A DNA stretch of 64,000 nt. Source: CAIQPS01 sp964631965. Its GTDB lineage: Bacteria > Actinomycetota > Thermoleophilia > RBG-16-64-13. The notes beneath the pieces are model-generated. The model saw nothing but the letters and a program-made list of their open reading frames with translations, was not told the DNA's origin and searched no databases. Shown in pieces: positions 63,443 to 64,000 of this stretch. How positions within the stretch are numbered: position 1 is the stretch's first letter; the number at the start of each line of letters is the position of its first letter. The position numbers and the translations under genes were made by a program. The stretch covers positions 1-64,000 of the forward strand of contig CAZWAR010000001.1 in assembly GCA_964631965.1 (NCBI GenBank), in the 5' to 3' direction.

Positions 63443-64000
63443 TCAGCGATCCCCGAACGCGCCAGCGGCTGCCTGGCGGGCCAGGTGGTCCAGAAGCCTT
63501 TCCCGGAAGGCCTTCTGTTGCTCGGGCGTCCACGTACGAAAGCCGACTCCTTCTGTCTTGAAGCCGAGCTCCCCTTTCGCCACTTTCTCTCTGAGCATCG
63601 GGAAGACCTCGTGCGTGTCGGCAAGATGCGGCCACAGGTAGCTTTCGACCGCGACCCCCAGGTCGAGCCCCACCATGTCCATGTGCTCGAACGGAGCCAT
63701 CGTCTGGAAGCGCGCTCCCGGGCCGTACCTGAGCACCAGGTCGACGGCGTCAGGGTCGGCTATCCCCTGCTCCACGATGTAGAGCGCCTCCCGATAGAGC
63801 GCGTGCAGTAACCGGTTGCCGATGAAGCCCGGGGCGTCCTTCTTCACATGCACAGGGGTCTTGCCGGCGTCCGTCATGAGCCTGGTGACGCGGTCGACCG
63901 TCTGCTGATCGGTCTTTTCTCCCGGGATGATCTCGACGATCGGCATCAGATATGCCGGGGTCCACCAGTGCGTGCCGACCACCCGTCCCGGTTGGACGCA
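63443..64000 (-). CDS. 3-hydroxyacyl-CoA dehydrogenase family protein (partial)
   Basis: The gene ends at 63443 and enters the window from the right edge, so the N-terminal NAD-binding domain is not visible. The visible part has RVVGTHWWTPAYLMPIVEII, then PVHVKKDAPGFIGNRLLHAL, the hinge to the C-terminal helical domain of 3-hydroxyacyl-CoA dehydrogenases. It would oxidise 3-hydroxyacyl-CoA with NAD; related 3-hydroxy acid enzymes share the fold. It converges with the aquaporin gene. Confidence 0.85.
   Translation of the reverse strand, partial: CVQPGRVVGTHWWTPAYLMPIVEIIPGEKTDQQTVDRVTRLMTDAGKTPVHVKKDAPGFIGNRLLHALYREALYIVEQGIADPDAVDLVLRYGPGARFQTMAPFEHMDMVGLDLGVAVESYLWPHLADTHEVFPMLREKVAKGELGFKTEGVGFRTWTPEQQKAFRERLLDHLARQAAAGAFGDR

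Overview
The window is GC-rich, densely packed and mostly transcribed on the minus strand. Its gene content suggests an anaerobic, high-GC bacterium. It carries MvhD- and MetV/MetF-type one-carbon proteins, a pyrogallol-transhydroxylase-like molybdoenzyme, two double-domain BadF/HgdC-type ATPase modules, rubredoxin and a membrane pyrophosphatase, next to actinobacterial-looking MMPL, PucR, IclR and PPC-domain genes. An anaerobic actinobacterial lineage is the best guess, but the sequence alone does not prove it. No rRNA, tRNA, CRISPR array or transposase is visible. One run of ten Ns (20881-20890) marks an assembly gap.

Layout. 1-4009: a minus-strand, overlapping four-gene operon encoding an MvhD-like subunit, a MetF-like flavoprotein and two ferredoxin/glutamate-synthase-like proteins (the last runs off the left edge). 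4224-10128: two tandem amt-PII modules, a PucR regulator and a third PII. 10452-14959: a split 2-hydroxyacyl-CoA dehydratase-activase-like pair. 15000-17631: an MMPL transporter broken by one extra C. 17693-25319: a barrel protein and an MFS exporter, a transhydroxylase-like operon spanning the gap, and metV-metF. 25534-30050: an SDR/DUF2867 protein, a GAF-PucR regulator and a BON protein. 30099-36079: a hut operon (hutH-hutI-ftcD-hutU). 36172-45731: a potassium island (kimA-like, ktrB, ktrA, trkA, trkH) next to a proton pyrophosphatase. 46150-52083: rubredoxin, apgM, a flavin/PNPOx-fold protein, an aminotransferase, an unusual zinc-ribbon/coiled-coil protein and a PPC protein. 52237-58141: a putative catabolic operon (OYE-type reductase, triad-less isochorismatase fold, orphan solute-binding lipoprotein, cupin) divergent from an IclR regulator. 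58208-62254: molybdate operon modA-modB-mop-modC-modD with two ModE-like boxes, then an ACT-like protein. 62473-64000: an aquaporin and the end of a 3-hydroxyacyl-CoA dehydrogenase.

How it may work together (inference). One-carbon units from histidine (ftcD) and perhaps from methyl groups of aromatic compounds enter the tetrahydrofolate pool. Two different MetF-type enzymes, each with its own iron-sulfur partners, would handle the methylene/methyl-THF step. The molybdate importer would feed the transhydroxylase. Ammonium and potassium uptake form dedicated blocks. The strongest candidates for something undescribed are the MvhD-MetF-GltB-like operon, the transhydroxylase/MetVF neighbourhood, the natural Ala-Cys-Gly histidine ammonia-lyase and the triad-less isochorismatase operon.
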